Source: Chryseobacterium capnotolerans
Lineage (GTDB): Bacteria; Bacteroidota; Bacteroidia; Flavobacteriales; Weeksellaceae
Reading direction: 5' to 3'
DNA: 64,000 nucleotides
Assembly: GCF_021278965.1 (NCBI RefSeq)
Contig: NZ_CP065589.1
Location: 2,733,001 to 2,797,000, forward strand
The notes beneath the pieces are model-generated. The model was not told where the DNA came from. It did no database searches and saw only the letters and a list, made by a program, of their open reading frames with translations. Of the stretch, positions 17,671-25,886 are shown piece after piece. Within the stretch, counting starts at the first letter, position 1, and each line of letters starts with the position of its first letter. The translations under genes and the position numbers were made by a program.

Positions 17671-18540
17671 CTATTTCAAAGGCAGTAAAATATAAGTCAG
17701 TTGTTTCTCCTGGCCCTTCATATCCTCTGCATACCTTTCATATTTTTCGATAATAGGACTATGTGAAAACTCAAGTCCGGAATTAAAAATCCATCGGGAA
17801 TAGATTTTAGTATAAGTATCCTCTATTGTTTCATAGGTTCCGGAATGGATAAAACGTGCATATTTACCCCCCAATATAGGTTTTGAGGGCAATTTTTTAT
17901 TCTGAGCCTGGATGGTTGAACAGGCATCATACCGGCAGTTTATTTCAGTCTTAATTAAAGGTTCATCTGCTATGACTCCAAAATATCCTGCGTCAGAATC
18001 GGGAAATTCATTATGCATAAAGCTATCCCAAAGCCATTCAATTTCTTCATTATTGTAATAGGTTTGAATACTCTGATAGTACACCTGTATCGGTTTAAGA
18101 TATACAATTTCAGGCTCCAGCAAAATGTCAGAGGTAACCGGAATCAGATCCTGTTCACAAAGTAACTGCTGCTTACTTTGTTTCGCTTCTTTAGGAGATA
18201 TCCCAAAATGCTGTTTAAAAGCTTTTGAAAAAGAAGCTATAGAGGAAAACCCCACTTCAACACCTATAGATGTAAGACTTTCCTGAGTGTAAAGTATTCG
18301 TTTATATGCATTTTCCACTTTCAGCCTTTGTTGAAAAGCTCCAATTGTTTCTCCACAGCTATATTTAAAGATACGCTGAATATTTCTGTAAGAGTAATGG
18401 GATATTTCCTCCAAATCTTTTACAGAAATCTGCTGATCATAATTTTTCTCGATGAAATTGATGACTTTATAAATACAGTTCAGGTTGTCTTCCATAAACA
18501 ATGACATTTTGAGAGGTAACTGGTGTGAAATAAATTGCAA
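17671..18540 (-). CDS. AraC-family regulator with GyrI-like effector domain
   Basis: This protein of up to 289 residues has an AraC/XylS double helix-turn-helix at about residues 22-120 ('VKDLEEISHYSYRNIQRIFK', 'ITSIGVEVGFSS'-type second helix, 'FGISPKEAKQ'). A GyrI-like effector domain follows at about 140-285 ('FGVIADEPLIKT', 'GGKYARFIHSGTYETIEDTYTKIYSRWI'). Such regulators bind small hydrophobic or cationic compounds. In-frame starts also occur at 18504 and 18495 (MEDNLNCIYKV), and the last matches the copy at 24744-25277. It lies downstream of two small peptide genes on the same strand, separated by a terminator, and may control them. Confidence 0.85.
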   Translation of the reverse strand: MQFISHQLPLKMSLFMEDNLNCIYKVINFIEKNYDQQISVKDLEEISHYSYRNIQRIFKYSCGETIGAFQQRLKVENAYKRILYTQESLTSIGVEVGFSSIASFSKAFKQHFGISPKEAKQSKQQLLCEQDLIPVTSDILLEPEIVYLKPIQVYYQSIQTYYNNEEIEWLWDSFMHNEFPDSDAGYFGVIADEPLIKTEINCRYDACSTIQAQNKKLPSKPILGGKYARFIHSGTYETIEDTYTKIYSRWIFNSGLEFSHSPIIEKYERYAEDMKGQEKQLTYILLPLK

Positions 18541-18607
18541 ATAAAGGGAATAAAATAGTGTTAGAATGGTATAAAGAAAAAATGGAAAGAGATTCTTCTT
18601 TTACAAT

Positions 18608-18641
18608 ATAAAGCCTTAAATCAATCAATTTAAGGCTTTAT
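18608..18641 (-). terminator. Terminator after the peptide pair, copy A
   Basis: The stem ATAAAGCCTTAAAT pairs with ATTTAAGGCTTTAT around CAATCA, just past the stop of the minus-strand peptide at 18662. The same hairpin follows the second peptide pair at 25375-25406. Confidence 0.85.
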
Positions 18642-18661
18642 TTACTTTAACATTCAATTTA

Positions 18662-18808
18662 TTAGCTCAATATCTCACAGGGTGCTACACAATAGACCCA
18701 AGGACATCTTTTTATTCCCGGAGGCGGGCAGCATGCTTCTGAACAGCTTACAGCACCTCCATGGATGCTCTTCAGCTGATCTCTTGAAATTTTTTTACAA
18801 TTTTTCAT
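18662..18808 (-). CDS. Double-glycine-leader Cys-rich peptide 1, copy A (bacteriocin-like)
   Basis: This 48-residue peptide has an 18-residue leader 'MKNCKKISRDQLKSIHGG', which fits the bacteriocin-type double-glycine signal, and a 30-residue core with six Cys (AVSCSEACC... CPWVYC... CEILS). Double-glycine leaders are cut and exported by peptidase-containing ABC transporters, none of which is encoded in this window. It is encoded after peptide 2 on the minus strand, 25 bases apart, with a shared terminator. A second copy at 25429-25575 differs in the core by one residue only. It could be a bacteriocin, a signal or a modified peptide; activity is unknown. Confidence 0.75.
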   Translation of the reverse strand: MKNCKKISRDQLKSIHGGAVSCSEACCPPPGIKRCPWVYCVAPCEILS

Positions 18809-18833
18809 AGTCAAGTTGGGTTACGTTTACAAT

Positions 18834-18977
18834 TTAAGGCTGATTTCCACCGCCACATCCATCGTATGGCATACATTGCCACTTGCCACCGATCAAACAT
18901 ATTTGACCACCAGGGCAGTTGATACCTCCTTTAATTGATTTCATTTCCTGTCTTTGGATTTTTTGTAAATTTTTCAT
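18834..18977 (-). CDS. Double-glycine-leader Cys-rich peptide 2, copy A (bacteriocin-like)
   Basis: This 47-residue peptide has an 18-residue leader 'MKNLQKIQRQEMKSIKGG' and a 29-residue Gly-rich core with four Cys ('INCPGGQICLIGGKWQC', ending 'GCGGGNQP'). The leader is clearly related to that of peptide 1, but the core is different. This suggests two products using the same exporter. It is the first gene of the pair. A perfect 9-bp stem-loop sits four bases before its start codon. The copy at 25600-25743 has an identical core. No maturation enzyme is visible nearby. Confidence 0.75.
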   Translation of the reverse strand: MKNLQKIQRQEMKSIKGGINCPGGQICLIGGKWQCMPYDGCGGGNQP

Positions 18978-18981
18978 AATA

Positions 18982-19004
18982 TTTAGATTTAATGGAAATC
19001 TAAA
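18982..19004 (-). promoter_or_regulatory. Stem-loop in the leader of peptide 2, copy A
   Basis: On the minus strand TTTAGATTT pairs with AAATCTAAA around CCATT, ending four bases before the start codon. It could hide the ribosome-binding region. In copy B the stem has one mismatch. Confidence 0.5.
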
Positions 19005-19133
19005 TTAATTAATTTTCATCAATTCAAATAAATTATTCTTAAAAAATATTATTTGCTATCCATTTATTTGTGTGATATTTTATGATACACCTTCTAAAAA
19101 CCAAGTAAAACTCACATTTCGCAGGCTTTTATA

Positions 19134-20162
19134 TTACATCAATATATCATTTACAGGCTGAATGGGTTGGGGAAGCTCTGTTTTCCCTAATATCTGTAAG
19201 AGATCAATCTCTATGGTACGGCAGATAGATAACATAGGAATATCAGTACCTAATCCTTCAAAAGGGTTTTCGGAGTAATCGCCTATCAGTTCCATCAAAA
19301 CATAGATCCAGCCAACGATGGCCCCAAATGGGATCATCAACCATACTCCGGCTTCACCTAACTTTGCAAATTCTGCTACAATTCCCAATGGTAAAAGGAA
19401 AATAAAGATGCAGTTGAATATAAAACTCAGATTAGCATATTGACGCGGGATAGGAAATTTTTTAATCCGTTCAGCCCTTCCCTGATGATCATAAAAATCG
19501 GAAAGTACTTTCTGCATATCCAGCTGTCTTCGCATATGGATGATTTCCTTATCTTCAAGGTCTGCAAGATCCAGAGACTGTAAATTGATGATCTGGGTTG
19601 CTTTATTAGAAGCATGTACCAGTACAGACTCATCAAAAAAGTAATCTGTTTTCTGTTTTTCACTCAGAAAATCCTTAAACAAACCTACTCCTTCAGATTC
19701 CTGTCTCTTTTGGGCGATTTTCCCGAAGTGCTTTTTTAAGCTTACATGCTCCCATTGTGTAGGAACCAGCAATTGCTCTCTGAAAGTATAGAGCCAGGCT
19801 ATATGACGATAAATTAGACGTTCCTTAATTTGCATGAGTTCCTCTGGGCTATACTGTGTATTGTCGCTGTTTTTTACAAAGGAATTAACCATTACCGCCC
19901 AGCTGCGACTGCTGTTGACTATGGCTCCCCATATTTTTCTGGCTTCCCAAACTCTGTCATAAGATTGGTTATTTTTGAAACCGATATAAAAAGCTAATGC
20001 AGTCCCTACTAAAGAAACCGGAAGCCACGGAATAGAAATCCAGTGCCAGCCTGCCACTTTATAGAGCAGAGACACCAAAATCATATAGGCTGTAAGCCAC
20101 CAGATATGATGCCCGGCAAATTGTATAATTCCTCTTAATCCAATCGTTTTTCTTACAATCAT
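19134..20162 (-). CDS. Bestrophin-family anion channel (UPF0187)
   Basis: This 342-residue protein matches bacterial bestrophins. Membrane segments lie at about residues 22-42 and 46-62 ('LVSLVGTALAFYIGFKNNQSYDRVWEARK', with the conserved 'N-SYDR-WEAR' motif) and at about 232-285 ('FIFNCIFIFLLPLGIVAEF', 'WLMIPFGAIVGWIYVLMELIGDYSENPFEG', where the acidic 'ENPFEG' is typical). A conserved 'W--IV-SSR-WAV' segment follows the first pair. Bacterial homologues form pentameric channels, some cation-selective. The gene stands alone between the peptide pair and a divergent PD40-type gene. Confidence 0.88.
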   Translation of the reverse strand: MIVRKTIGLRGIIQFAGHHIWWLTAYMILVSLLYKVAGWHWISIPWLPVSLVGTALAFYIGFKNNQSYDRVWEARKIWGAIVNSSRSWAVMVNSFVKNSDNTQYSPEELMQIKERLIYRHIAWLYTFREQLLVPTQWEHVSLKKHFGKIAQKRQESEGVGLFKDFLSEKQKTDYFFDESVLVHASNKATQIINLQSLDLADLEDKEIIHMRRQLDMQKVLSDFYDHQGRAERIKKFPIPRQYANLSFIFNCIFIFLLPLGIVAEFAKLGEAGVWLMIPFGAIVGWIYVLMELIGDYSENPFEGLGTDIPMLSICRTIEIDLLQILGKTELPQPIQPVNDILM

Positions 20163-20545
20163 GTTTTTTTAAATTATTTATGTTCAGAAAGTAAATGTAA
20201 TTATTGAAAAATAACACTGCAAGTTTCATGAAGATATTAGGATTAAAATATTTTAACCTAGAGAAAATGTCGTTCAGTAAATTTTACTGAATCAACGATT
20301 CACTTTCAGAATAAAAATATTTAATTTCACATTGTTTCGTAATCATCTGTAACAAGTACCCATAATAAACAACTATTTTATAAAACCTAAATAAATCATG
20401 TTATTACCTATATTTGATGAAATACCAACGGTTCATTTTCCGATTCATTACATGGCCCATCTTGATTATCATTTAGGGCCAATCAATTATGAAAGAACGC
20501 CGCTGGATATATAATCAACTTAAAACTTTACCATACCCTAAAACC
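20163..20545. other. Intergenic region between divergent bestrophin and PD40-type genes
   Basis: This 383-base gap must contain two promoters. I see no RNA gene or strong hairpin. An ATG at 20489 would extend the next protein by 19 unlikely residues. Confidence 0.4.
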
Positions 20546-21457
20546 ATGAAAGCAAAACAATTTCTAACTGCATTAATTCTTATCTCCGGAACTTTATCAG
20601 CTCAAAAAATTGAAACTGTAAGCCCTTATTTGGATCAATTTCAGAATGTAAGGGATTTTTACATTACTGATGATGAAAAAGAAGCCTATTTTACCATTCA
20701 GAGCCCAGGGCAGGATTTATCTCAGATCGTATGTATTAAAAATAAAAAGTGGAAAAATCCAATATTGCTGCCATTCTGTGACGGGTACTCTTATCTGGAA
20801 CCTTTCTTATCCCAAGATGGGCTAAAGCTTTATTTCGCTTCGGACAGACCCAAATCAGAATCCGAAACAAAGAAAAGTGATTTTGATATCTGGTTTGTTG
20901 AAAGAAAGAGTCTTAAAGATCAATGGTCAAAACCCATCAATATGGGAAGTACAGTTAATAGTGAAAACAATGAATTCTATCCAACGTTATCCAATCATAA
21001 CAACCTCTATTTCACCATGGATGCAAAATCAGGTCTTGGGAAGGATGACATTTACTACAGTCAATGGAATGGCAAAGAATATTCAAAACCTATGCTGCTA
21101 AATAATAATGTCAATAGTGAAGGCTATGAGTTCAATGCTTTCATTGCACCCGATGAGCAGATGCTCATCTATACGAAATACAATGCAAAAGACGGCCTGG
21201 GAAGCGGTGATCTCTATCTGTCAAGAAAAGATAAACATGGTGAATGGCAGCCTGCACAGCATATGGGTAACGAAATCAACACTAAGTACATGGAATACTG
21301 TCCTTTTTACAACAGCAAAACAGGTATACTTTATTTTACCAGCAAAAGAAACAGCCTGATTCCTCAAAAGTTTCAAAAGACAAATGATTTTCAAAAGTAT
21401 ATTTCATCCGGAGAAAATGGATTAAGCAAAATATATAAAATTCACATAAAGCTCTGA
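20546..21457 (+). CDS. Secreted PD40/TolB-like beta-propeller protein
   Basis: Starting at the Met before the signal peptide ('MKAKQFLTALILISGTLSAQ'), this protein has about 303 residues. The body repeats 'LEPFLSQDGLKLYFASDRP', 'FYPTLSNHNNLYFTMDAKSGLGKDDIYYS' and 'FIAPDEQMLIYTKYNAKDGLGSGDLYLS', which are PD40/WD40-like blades as in TolB and OmpA-linked Bacteroidota proteins. It is probably a periplasmic or surface propeller; the binding partner is unknown. An upstream in-frame ATG at 20489 gives a poor N-terminus, so 20546 is preferred. Confidence 0.75.
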   Translation: MKAKQFLTALILISGTLSAQKIETVSPYLDQFQNVRDFYITDDEKEAYFTIQSPGQDLSQIVCIKNKKWKNPILLPFCDGYSYLEPFLSQDGLKLYFASDRPKSESETKKSDFDIWFVERKSLKDQWSKPINMGSTVNSENNEFYPTLSNHNNLYFTMDAKSGLGKDDIYYSQWNGKEYSKPMLLNNNVNSEGYEFNAFIAPDEQMLIYTKYNAKDGLGSGDLYLSRKDKHGEWQPAQHMGNEINTKYMEYCPFYNSKTGILYFTSKRNSLIPQKFQKTNDFQKYISSGENGLSKIYKIHIKL

Positions 21458-21735
21458 AAAAACAATCTGGCTAGTCTTGAAATTCCGTATGAAGTAGGTT
21501 TTAATTCAAAATCTTCATTCAATACTGTGTTTAAAAAATATATGAAAAGCATTCCAATATAAATTCACAAACAATTGAAAACCAAAATCTTGTAATTACT
21601 CATACTTATTTTTTATATCAATCGAACCTATTTTCATGGATAAATAAGGCCGAATACCTGCATTCGGTCGCCCAGGTTTAAGTTGTTCCACATCTTTGTA
21701 TCGAAATAAATTTTTAACCTTAAAACAACGATACA

Positions 21736-22795
21736 ATGAAAACTTCATTCACCTTCTTCGCAGTATTATTATTTATCAGCAGCTTTTCTTTTGGACAAGA
21801 TATTTCTCAAAAGATAGACTCCATCATCAAAGATAATTATCAAAAAAATCCAAACATATCTATAAGTGTAGGCTTCATACATAATGATAAAAAATATTAT
21901 ACGACGTATGGAAAACTAAGTAAAGAAAGCCTGGTGGATGTCAACAAGAATTCTATATTTGAAATTGCTTCTATCACTAAAATTCTGACTTCTAATTTAA
22001 TTGCCCAGGCTAGTCTTGAAAAAAAAGCTAAAAGTAGACGACTATATTGATGCTTATTTACCAAAAGAATATATCCTACAGAAAAACCTTAAAAACAAAA
22101 TCAAGATTTCAGATCTGGCTTCTCATCAATCGGGCTTGCCTGACATAGATTTTGCTAAATTGATAGAACTTAATCCACAGCAGCCGGTAAGCAATGTTAC
22201 TGAAGAATCATTAACCTCTATCATTAATAATTGCAGTGAGCTTATTGACTATGGAAAATATCGTTATTCCACCATCGGATATACTTTATTGGGGCAAATA
22301 TTGGAAAAGGTGTATGGTAAAACTTATGATGCAATCATTCATGAAAAAATGATCAAGCCTTTACACATGACCAATACCCTTACAACTGATTTCAATGTAA
22401 AGAACATCACTACAGGGTATAATCCTAATGGCGGTACTCAGGAATTCTTCAAATGGAATGTTACGGCCTCAGCCGGTTTGGTGAAATCAAGTGCTTCTGA
22501 TATGGTTACCTACCTGAAAGTAGTTTTAACCAGCGGAAATCCAATATCCGAAGCCGCCTTGATGACCGAAAAAATATATTATAAAGATGAAAAAAGAGAA
22601 ATGGGACTAGGATTTAACATCAGCACTGATGATCAGAATACCATCTATCTGAAATCCGGTGATTCTATGGGACAATCTTCTATCATTTGTTATAATAGAG
22701 CCAAAAATTGGGGAATCATCATCCTTTTAAATCAAAGAAACTCAAAAATGAGACAAAACCTGTTGAATGAGATTTATGAAAAGGTTCTGAAATAA
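21736..22795 (+). pseudogene. Serine beta-lactamase-family hydrolase, frameshifted at an A8 run
   Basis: The gene starts with a signal peptide ('MKTSFTFFAVLLFISSFSFGQ') and continues to the active-site motif 'FEIASITKILTS', whose Ser-x-x-Lys is typical of class C beta-lactamase-like esterases and DD-peptidases. At 22019-22026 the run of eight A shifts the frame and translation stops at 22050. With seven A it would continue as 'LEKKLKVDDYIDAYLPKEY' and on to 22795, including 'HQSGLPDIDF' and 'YSTIGYTLLGQILE'. The C-terminal part is well preserved. This favours a one-base error or a very recent mutation. Such enzymes act on cell-wall peptides, esters or beta-lactams. Confidence 0.85.
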
Positions 22796-22843
22796 TCCCT
22801 CCGGAATCATTGAAACAAAAGCCTATTGGCATTTTGAAACAAT

Positions 22844-22875
22844 AAAATAGGTGGTCAAAATAGTCACCTATTTTT
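22844..22875 (+). terminator. Terminator after the beta-lactamase-family gene
   Basis: AAAATAGGTG pairs with CACCTATTTT, and a T run follows. It lies about 50 bases past the stop at 22795. Confidence 0.75.
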
Positions 22876-23013
22876 ATTCTTTTGTGTAAGCGTTCTATTT
22901 ATTATGGAATCTGTACTGCGAATAAGAAACTCGGCAAACTGCATAAAAACTGAAACGAATCAAATAATTTATTTTTCTGATCACAATTATCAGACTTGCT
23001 TTGTAAAAAAATT

Positions 23014-23526
23014 ATGAAACAGTTCTTATTTTACTTAATAACGATCACATGTATGACAACAGGAAATTTAAAAGCGCAGAACAAAACATTTGAAAATGAT
23101 GCTAAAACAATCGATGCATTAATGAAAGCCAGTTATGAAGTTGTTTCCGGAGAAAAGGGAACAAAAAGACAATGGGAAAGGGATCATTATCTGCATCATC
23201 CCAAAGCAGTCTATTCGTATTTTGACAGAGAGAAGAAAAAACAGGCCACGATGACGTTGGAAGAATTTCATAAAGAAACAGATGATATGGTCTTTCATAC
23301 GGCTTTTTATGAAAACGAAGTGAATAGAGAAGTCAGAATCTTTGGCAATATTGCAAATGTTTGGAGTACTTATGAAACAAGGTTAAAAAAGGATGGAAAA
23401 GTTGAAAGAAGAGGAATCAACAGTATTCAGCTAGTTTTTGAAAATAACCGCTGGTATATTATCTCCTGGACATTTTGTGGAGAAACCGATGAGAATAAAA
23501 TTCCTAAAACATTTGACAGGAGTTAA
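23014..23526 (+). CDS. Secreted NTF2-like/DUF4440-type protein
   Basis: Taking the Met at 23014 ('MKQFLFYLITITCMTTGNLKAQ'), the protein has about 170 residues and a clear signal peptide. The body resembles the cone-shaped NTF2/SnoaL fold: 'TIDALMKASYEVVSGEKG' at the start, a mid region 'FHTAFYENEVNREVRIFGNIANVWSTYETRL', and the closing strand 'GINSIQLVFENNRWYIISWTF'. Members can be small-molecule-binding or isomerase-like, but most are uncharacterised. The gene appears monocistronic. An ATG at 22996 would add six residues and is less likely. Confidence 0.75.
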   Translation: MKQFLFYLITITCMTTGNLKAQNKTFENDAKTIDALMKASYEVVSGEKGTKRQWERDHYLHHPKAVYSYFDREKKKQATMTLEEFHKETDDMVFHTAFYENEVNREVRIFGNIANVWSTYETRLKKDGKVERRGINSIQLVFENNRWYIISWTFCGETDENKIPKTFDRS

Positions 23527-23648
23527 AAAAAAATAATTCCTATAACAAAGCTTTCTTTTTCTAATTAATTACAAATACCTATAATATGTAATACCCATTT
23601 TCAATGCTTTAAAAGAGTAAATTCATATCCATCACTGTTCTCTAAGAA

Positions 23649-23825
23649 GCAGTCTCAAAAGCCAAATTATTTGGCTTTTGTTATTGACTATGTGTCTAAA
23701 TAGAATTCATTAATTGAAAGGAGATAATCCTCAATTTCTGAGGAAGGAAGAATCTGCTTGGCAATTAGGCATATAAGATTCTTCACTTCATCTTATTTCG
23801 TTCAGAATACCATTTTTGAGACAGC
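23649..23825. repeat. MITE-like element with inverted ends
   Basis: GCAGTCTCAAAA at 23649-23660 and TTTTGAGACAGC at 23814-23825 are inverted with one mismatch and enclose about 150 non-coding bases. The left end shares CAGTCTCAAAAG with the left inverted repeat of the IS at 14136, so the ends may be related, though 12 bases can match by chance. It lies in the 381-base gap 23527-23907, which has no gene. Confidence 0.45.
23657..23679. terminator. Hairpin inside the left end of the MITE-like element
   Basis: AAAAGCCAAA pairs with TTTGGCTTTT around a 3-base loop. It could end transcription of the NTF2-like gene or the DUF4287 gene. Confidence 0.6.
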
Positions 23826-23907
23826 CGCTTTTCATGTAAATAAGCAATTTTTCAGCTTGTAACGGAGATATAGAAGAACATCTCTTTACAAAAGACGCGC
23901 TATTTTT

Positions 23908-24126
23908 TTAGTCCCGTTTTCCATTAATATACGCATACATCGCTGTGGCATGTCCGTGTCCCAATTCAAAATCTTCTTTTAACCAATTGATTATTTCCGT
24001 GGCTTTTATTCCTTTTTTTATTTTCCCTTCTTCTGTAAATCCTTTTTCAGCCGCTAAAACTTCAAAATCAGAACGATCTTTTCCTGTTTTTTCTTCAATG
24101 TTTTTAATATAGGTTTGAAATGACAT
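23908..24126 (-). CDS. DUF4287 domain protein
   Basis: This is a 72-residue protein made entirely of a DUF4287 domain: 'MSFQTYIKNIEEKTGKDRSDF' at the start, 'KATEIINWLKEDFELGHGHATAMYAYI' at the end. The conserved 'LGHGHA-A' motif is evident. These small helical proteins are common in Bacteroidota and Actinobacteria and their role is not known. It is divergent from the DUF1272 gene that begins the island repeat, 264 bases away, and appears to be part of the ancestral locus rather than the island. Confidence 0.8.
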   Translation of the reverse strand: MSFQTYIKNIEEKTGKDRSDFEVLAAEKGFTEEGKIKKGIKATEIINWLKEDFELGHGHATAMYAYINGKRD

Positions 24127-24390
24127 AATATTTTGTTTTTTGGTTAATCTTATTTTTTAAATATACGCTTTTGAATATAAAATCAATCTTACTATATTCT
24201 ATAAAGCTTTGCTGTTGTATGAAAAAGCACTCTGATATTCTTATCCAAACAATCTTCATGGAGGTTTCATCTTACTTCACCAGCTCTATAATCTTTTTCA
24301 ATTAAAAATAAAACGAATAATCCCCCAAACCCACTGTTTATCGCAAATTTAAATTAACTTCGTACCACCAATAATCATAATAACAAATCC

Positions 24391-24681
24391 ATGTTAGAGA
24401 TCAGAACCAGCTGCGAAAATTGTCAGAAACCCTTACCCTATGATTCGCCTGAAGCCATGATATGTACATTTGAGTGCACATTTTGTAAAGATTGTGTTGA
24501 CCATATTTTCAAAAATGTCTGCCCCAACTGTGGTGGTGGACTGGAAAAACGCCCCATCAGGCCCAAAAGTCTTCTTGCAAAATATCCCGTAAGTTCAGAA
24601 GTGGTATATCAACCCATTAACGAAGCTGAGTTCAAAATTAAACAGGAGAGATTAATTGATATTCCTTTAGGTGAGCGATAA
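24391..24681 (+). CDS. DUF1272 zinc-finger-like protein, copy 1
   Basis: This 96-residue protein carries the DUF1272 signature with eight Cys (residues 8, 11, 25, 29, 32, 35, 44 and 47), including 'EAMICTFECTFC' and 'CPNCGGGLEKRPIRP'. The Cys pairs suggest a two-zinc, RING-like or treble-clef knuckle. The function is unknown. It is one of two copies, the other at 38354-38644 having lost Cys35. The copies and the sequence after them form direct repeats flanking the Rhs region. Both lie upstream of VOC-coding sequence on the opposite strand, which here is only a remnant. Confidence 0.85.
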   Translation: MLEIRTSCENCQKPLPYDSPEAMICTFECTFCKDCVDHIFKNVCPNCGGGLEKRPIRPKSLLAKYPVSSEVVYQPINEAEFKIKQERLIDIPLGER

Positions 24682-24812
24682 AAACCCTATAATACTTGAT
24701 TCAAGTTCCTTTTTTTGATCAATTTAAGGTATTTGTATTGATCTTATGATGAAGTCTGCTGTAAGTTAAAAACCGTACCCGCCGGATCTGTAATCCAGTG
24801 CATATTTTCCGG
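24391..24812 (+). repeat. Direct repeat 1 flanking the Rhs island
   Basis: This 422-base segment aligns without gaps to 38354-38775, with seven differences by my hand comparison. It contains the DUF1272 gene and the last 25 or so codons of a VOC gene. Weaker similarity extends about 40 bases upstream of the ATG. Confidence 0.9.
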
Positions 24813-25277
24813 AAGTCCCTCAATTTCATTATTATTGTAATAGGTTTGGATACTCTGATAATATACATGTATGGATTTAAGATATACAATTTCAGGTTCC
24901 AGCAAGATGTCCGATGTTATTGGAATGAGATCCGGTCCATAGAGCAGCTGCTACTTAGTCAGTTTGGCTTCTTTAGGAGACATCCCAAAATGTTGTTTGA
25001 AAGCTTTTGAAAAAGATTCTATAGTGGAAAAACCAACTTCAACAGCTATAGACGCAAGACTTTCCTGAGTATAAAGTATTCGTTTATAAGCATTTTGCAC
25101 TTTAAGTCTTTGCTGGAAAGCTCCTATGGTTTCCCCGCAGTTCTACTTAAAGATACGCTGAATATTTCTGTAAGAATAATTAGATACTTCCTCTAAATCT
25201 TTTACAGAAATCTGCTGGTCATAATTTTCCTCAATGAAATTGATGACTTTATAAACACAGTTCAGGTTGTCTTCCAT
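24744..25277 (-). pseudogene. Chimeric AraC regulator / VOC remnant with two stop codons
   Basis: From the ATG at 25277 this reads as a copy of the AraC/GyrI-like regulator at 17671-18540 (MEDNLNCVYKV...). It has in-frame TAG codons at 25143-25145 and 24951-24953 in place of sense codons of the intact copy. After 'YYQSIQTYYNNNEIE' it switches in frame to the VOC C-terminus 'LPENMHWITDPAGTVFNLQQ' and ends at the VOC stop. The join near 24823-24838 falls where both genes encode Glu-Ile-Glu. It is a recombination scar, non-functional as a regulator, and links the two repeat families in this window. Confidence 0.88.
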
Positions 25278-25374
25278 AAACAATAGCACTTGGGAGGTAA
25301 ATGGTGTGAAATAAATTGCAAATAAAAGAAATAAAATAGAGTTAGGATCATATAAAGATTTCCTTTTTATTGCA

Positions 25375-25406
25375 AAAAGCCTTAAATCAATCAATTTAAG
25401 GCTTTT
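25375..25406 (-). terminator. Terminator after the peptide pair, copy B
   Basis: AAAAGCCTTAAAT pairs with ATTTAAGGCTTTT around CAATCA. It is the same structure as at 18608-18641, just past the stop of the minus-strand peptide. Confidence 0.85.
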
Positions 25407-25428
25407 GTTTACTTATACTACAAAGCTA

Positions 25429-25575
25429 TTAGCTTAATATCTCACAGGGTGCTACACAATAGACCCAAGGACATCTTTTTATTCCCGGAGCTGGGCAACA
25501 CGCTTCTGAGCAGCTTACTGCACCTCCATTGATGCTCTTCAGCTGATCTCTTGAAATTTTTTCACGATTTTTCAT
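25429..25575 (-). CDS. Double-glycine-leader Cys-rich peptide 1, copy B
   Basis: This 48-residue paralogue of the peptide at 18662-18808 has the leader 'MKNREKISRDQLKSINGG'. The core is identical to copy A except for Ala in place of one Pro. Over 147 bases I count ten differences: three replacement changes in the leader, one in the core and six silent in the core. The frame, Cys pattern, double glycine and terminator are intact, so the gene is probably functional although its neighbouring regulator copy is broken. It lies upstream of the Rhs immunity candidate on the same strand's far side. Confidence 0.75.
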   Translation of the reverse strand: MKNREKISRDQLKSINGGAVSCSEACCPAPGIKRCPWVYCVAPCEILS

Positions 25576-25599
25576 AATCAAGTCAGATTAGGTTACCAT

Positions 25600-25743
25600 T
25601 TAGGGCTGATTTCCACCGCCGCATCCATCATAGGGCATGCATTGCCATTTTCCGCCAATCAAACATATTTGGCCACCTGGGCAGTTGATACCTCCTTTAA
25701 TTGATTTCATTTCCTGTCTGTCGATTTTTTGTAAATTTTTCAT
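25600..25743 (-). CDS. Double-glycine-leader Cys-rich peptide 2, copy B
   Basis: This 47-residue paralogue of the peptide at 18834-18977 has a leader differing at one residue (Gln8 to Asp) and an identical 29-residue core. Eleven silent changes occur in the core region and no replacement change. This is the mark of strong purifying selection. The leader hairpin before the start codon is kept with one mismatch. Upstream AT-rich sequence (25744-25886) differs from copy A after about 50 bases. Confidence 0.78.
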   Translation of the reverse strand: MKNLQKIDRQEMKSIKGGINCPGGQICLIGGKWQCMPYDGCGGGNQP

Positions 25744-25886
25744 AATATTTAGATTTAATGGAAGTCTAAATTAATCAATTTTCATTAATGTAAATTAAAA
25801 TATTTTATAAAATTATTATAAAATTTATTTTATGATTTAGTTATTTACATTTTTACATAATAAAAAATACAAGGGGTCTTATTTTA

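Noticed and set aside
18662..18977. Lanthipeptide or similar modified-peptide cluster
   Set aside because: Cys and double-glycine leaders fit, but no lanthionine synthetase, radical SAM or exporter gene is in the window. Only 'bacteriocin-like' is supported.
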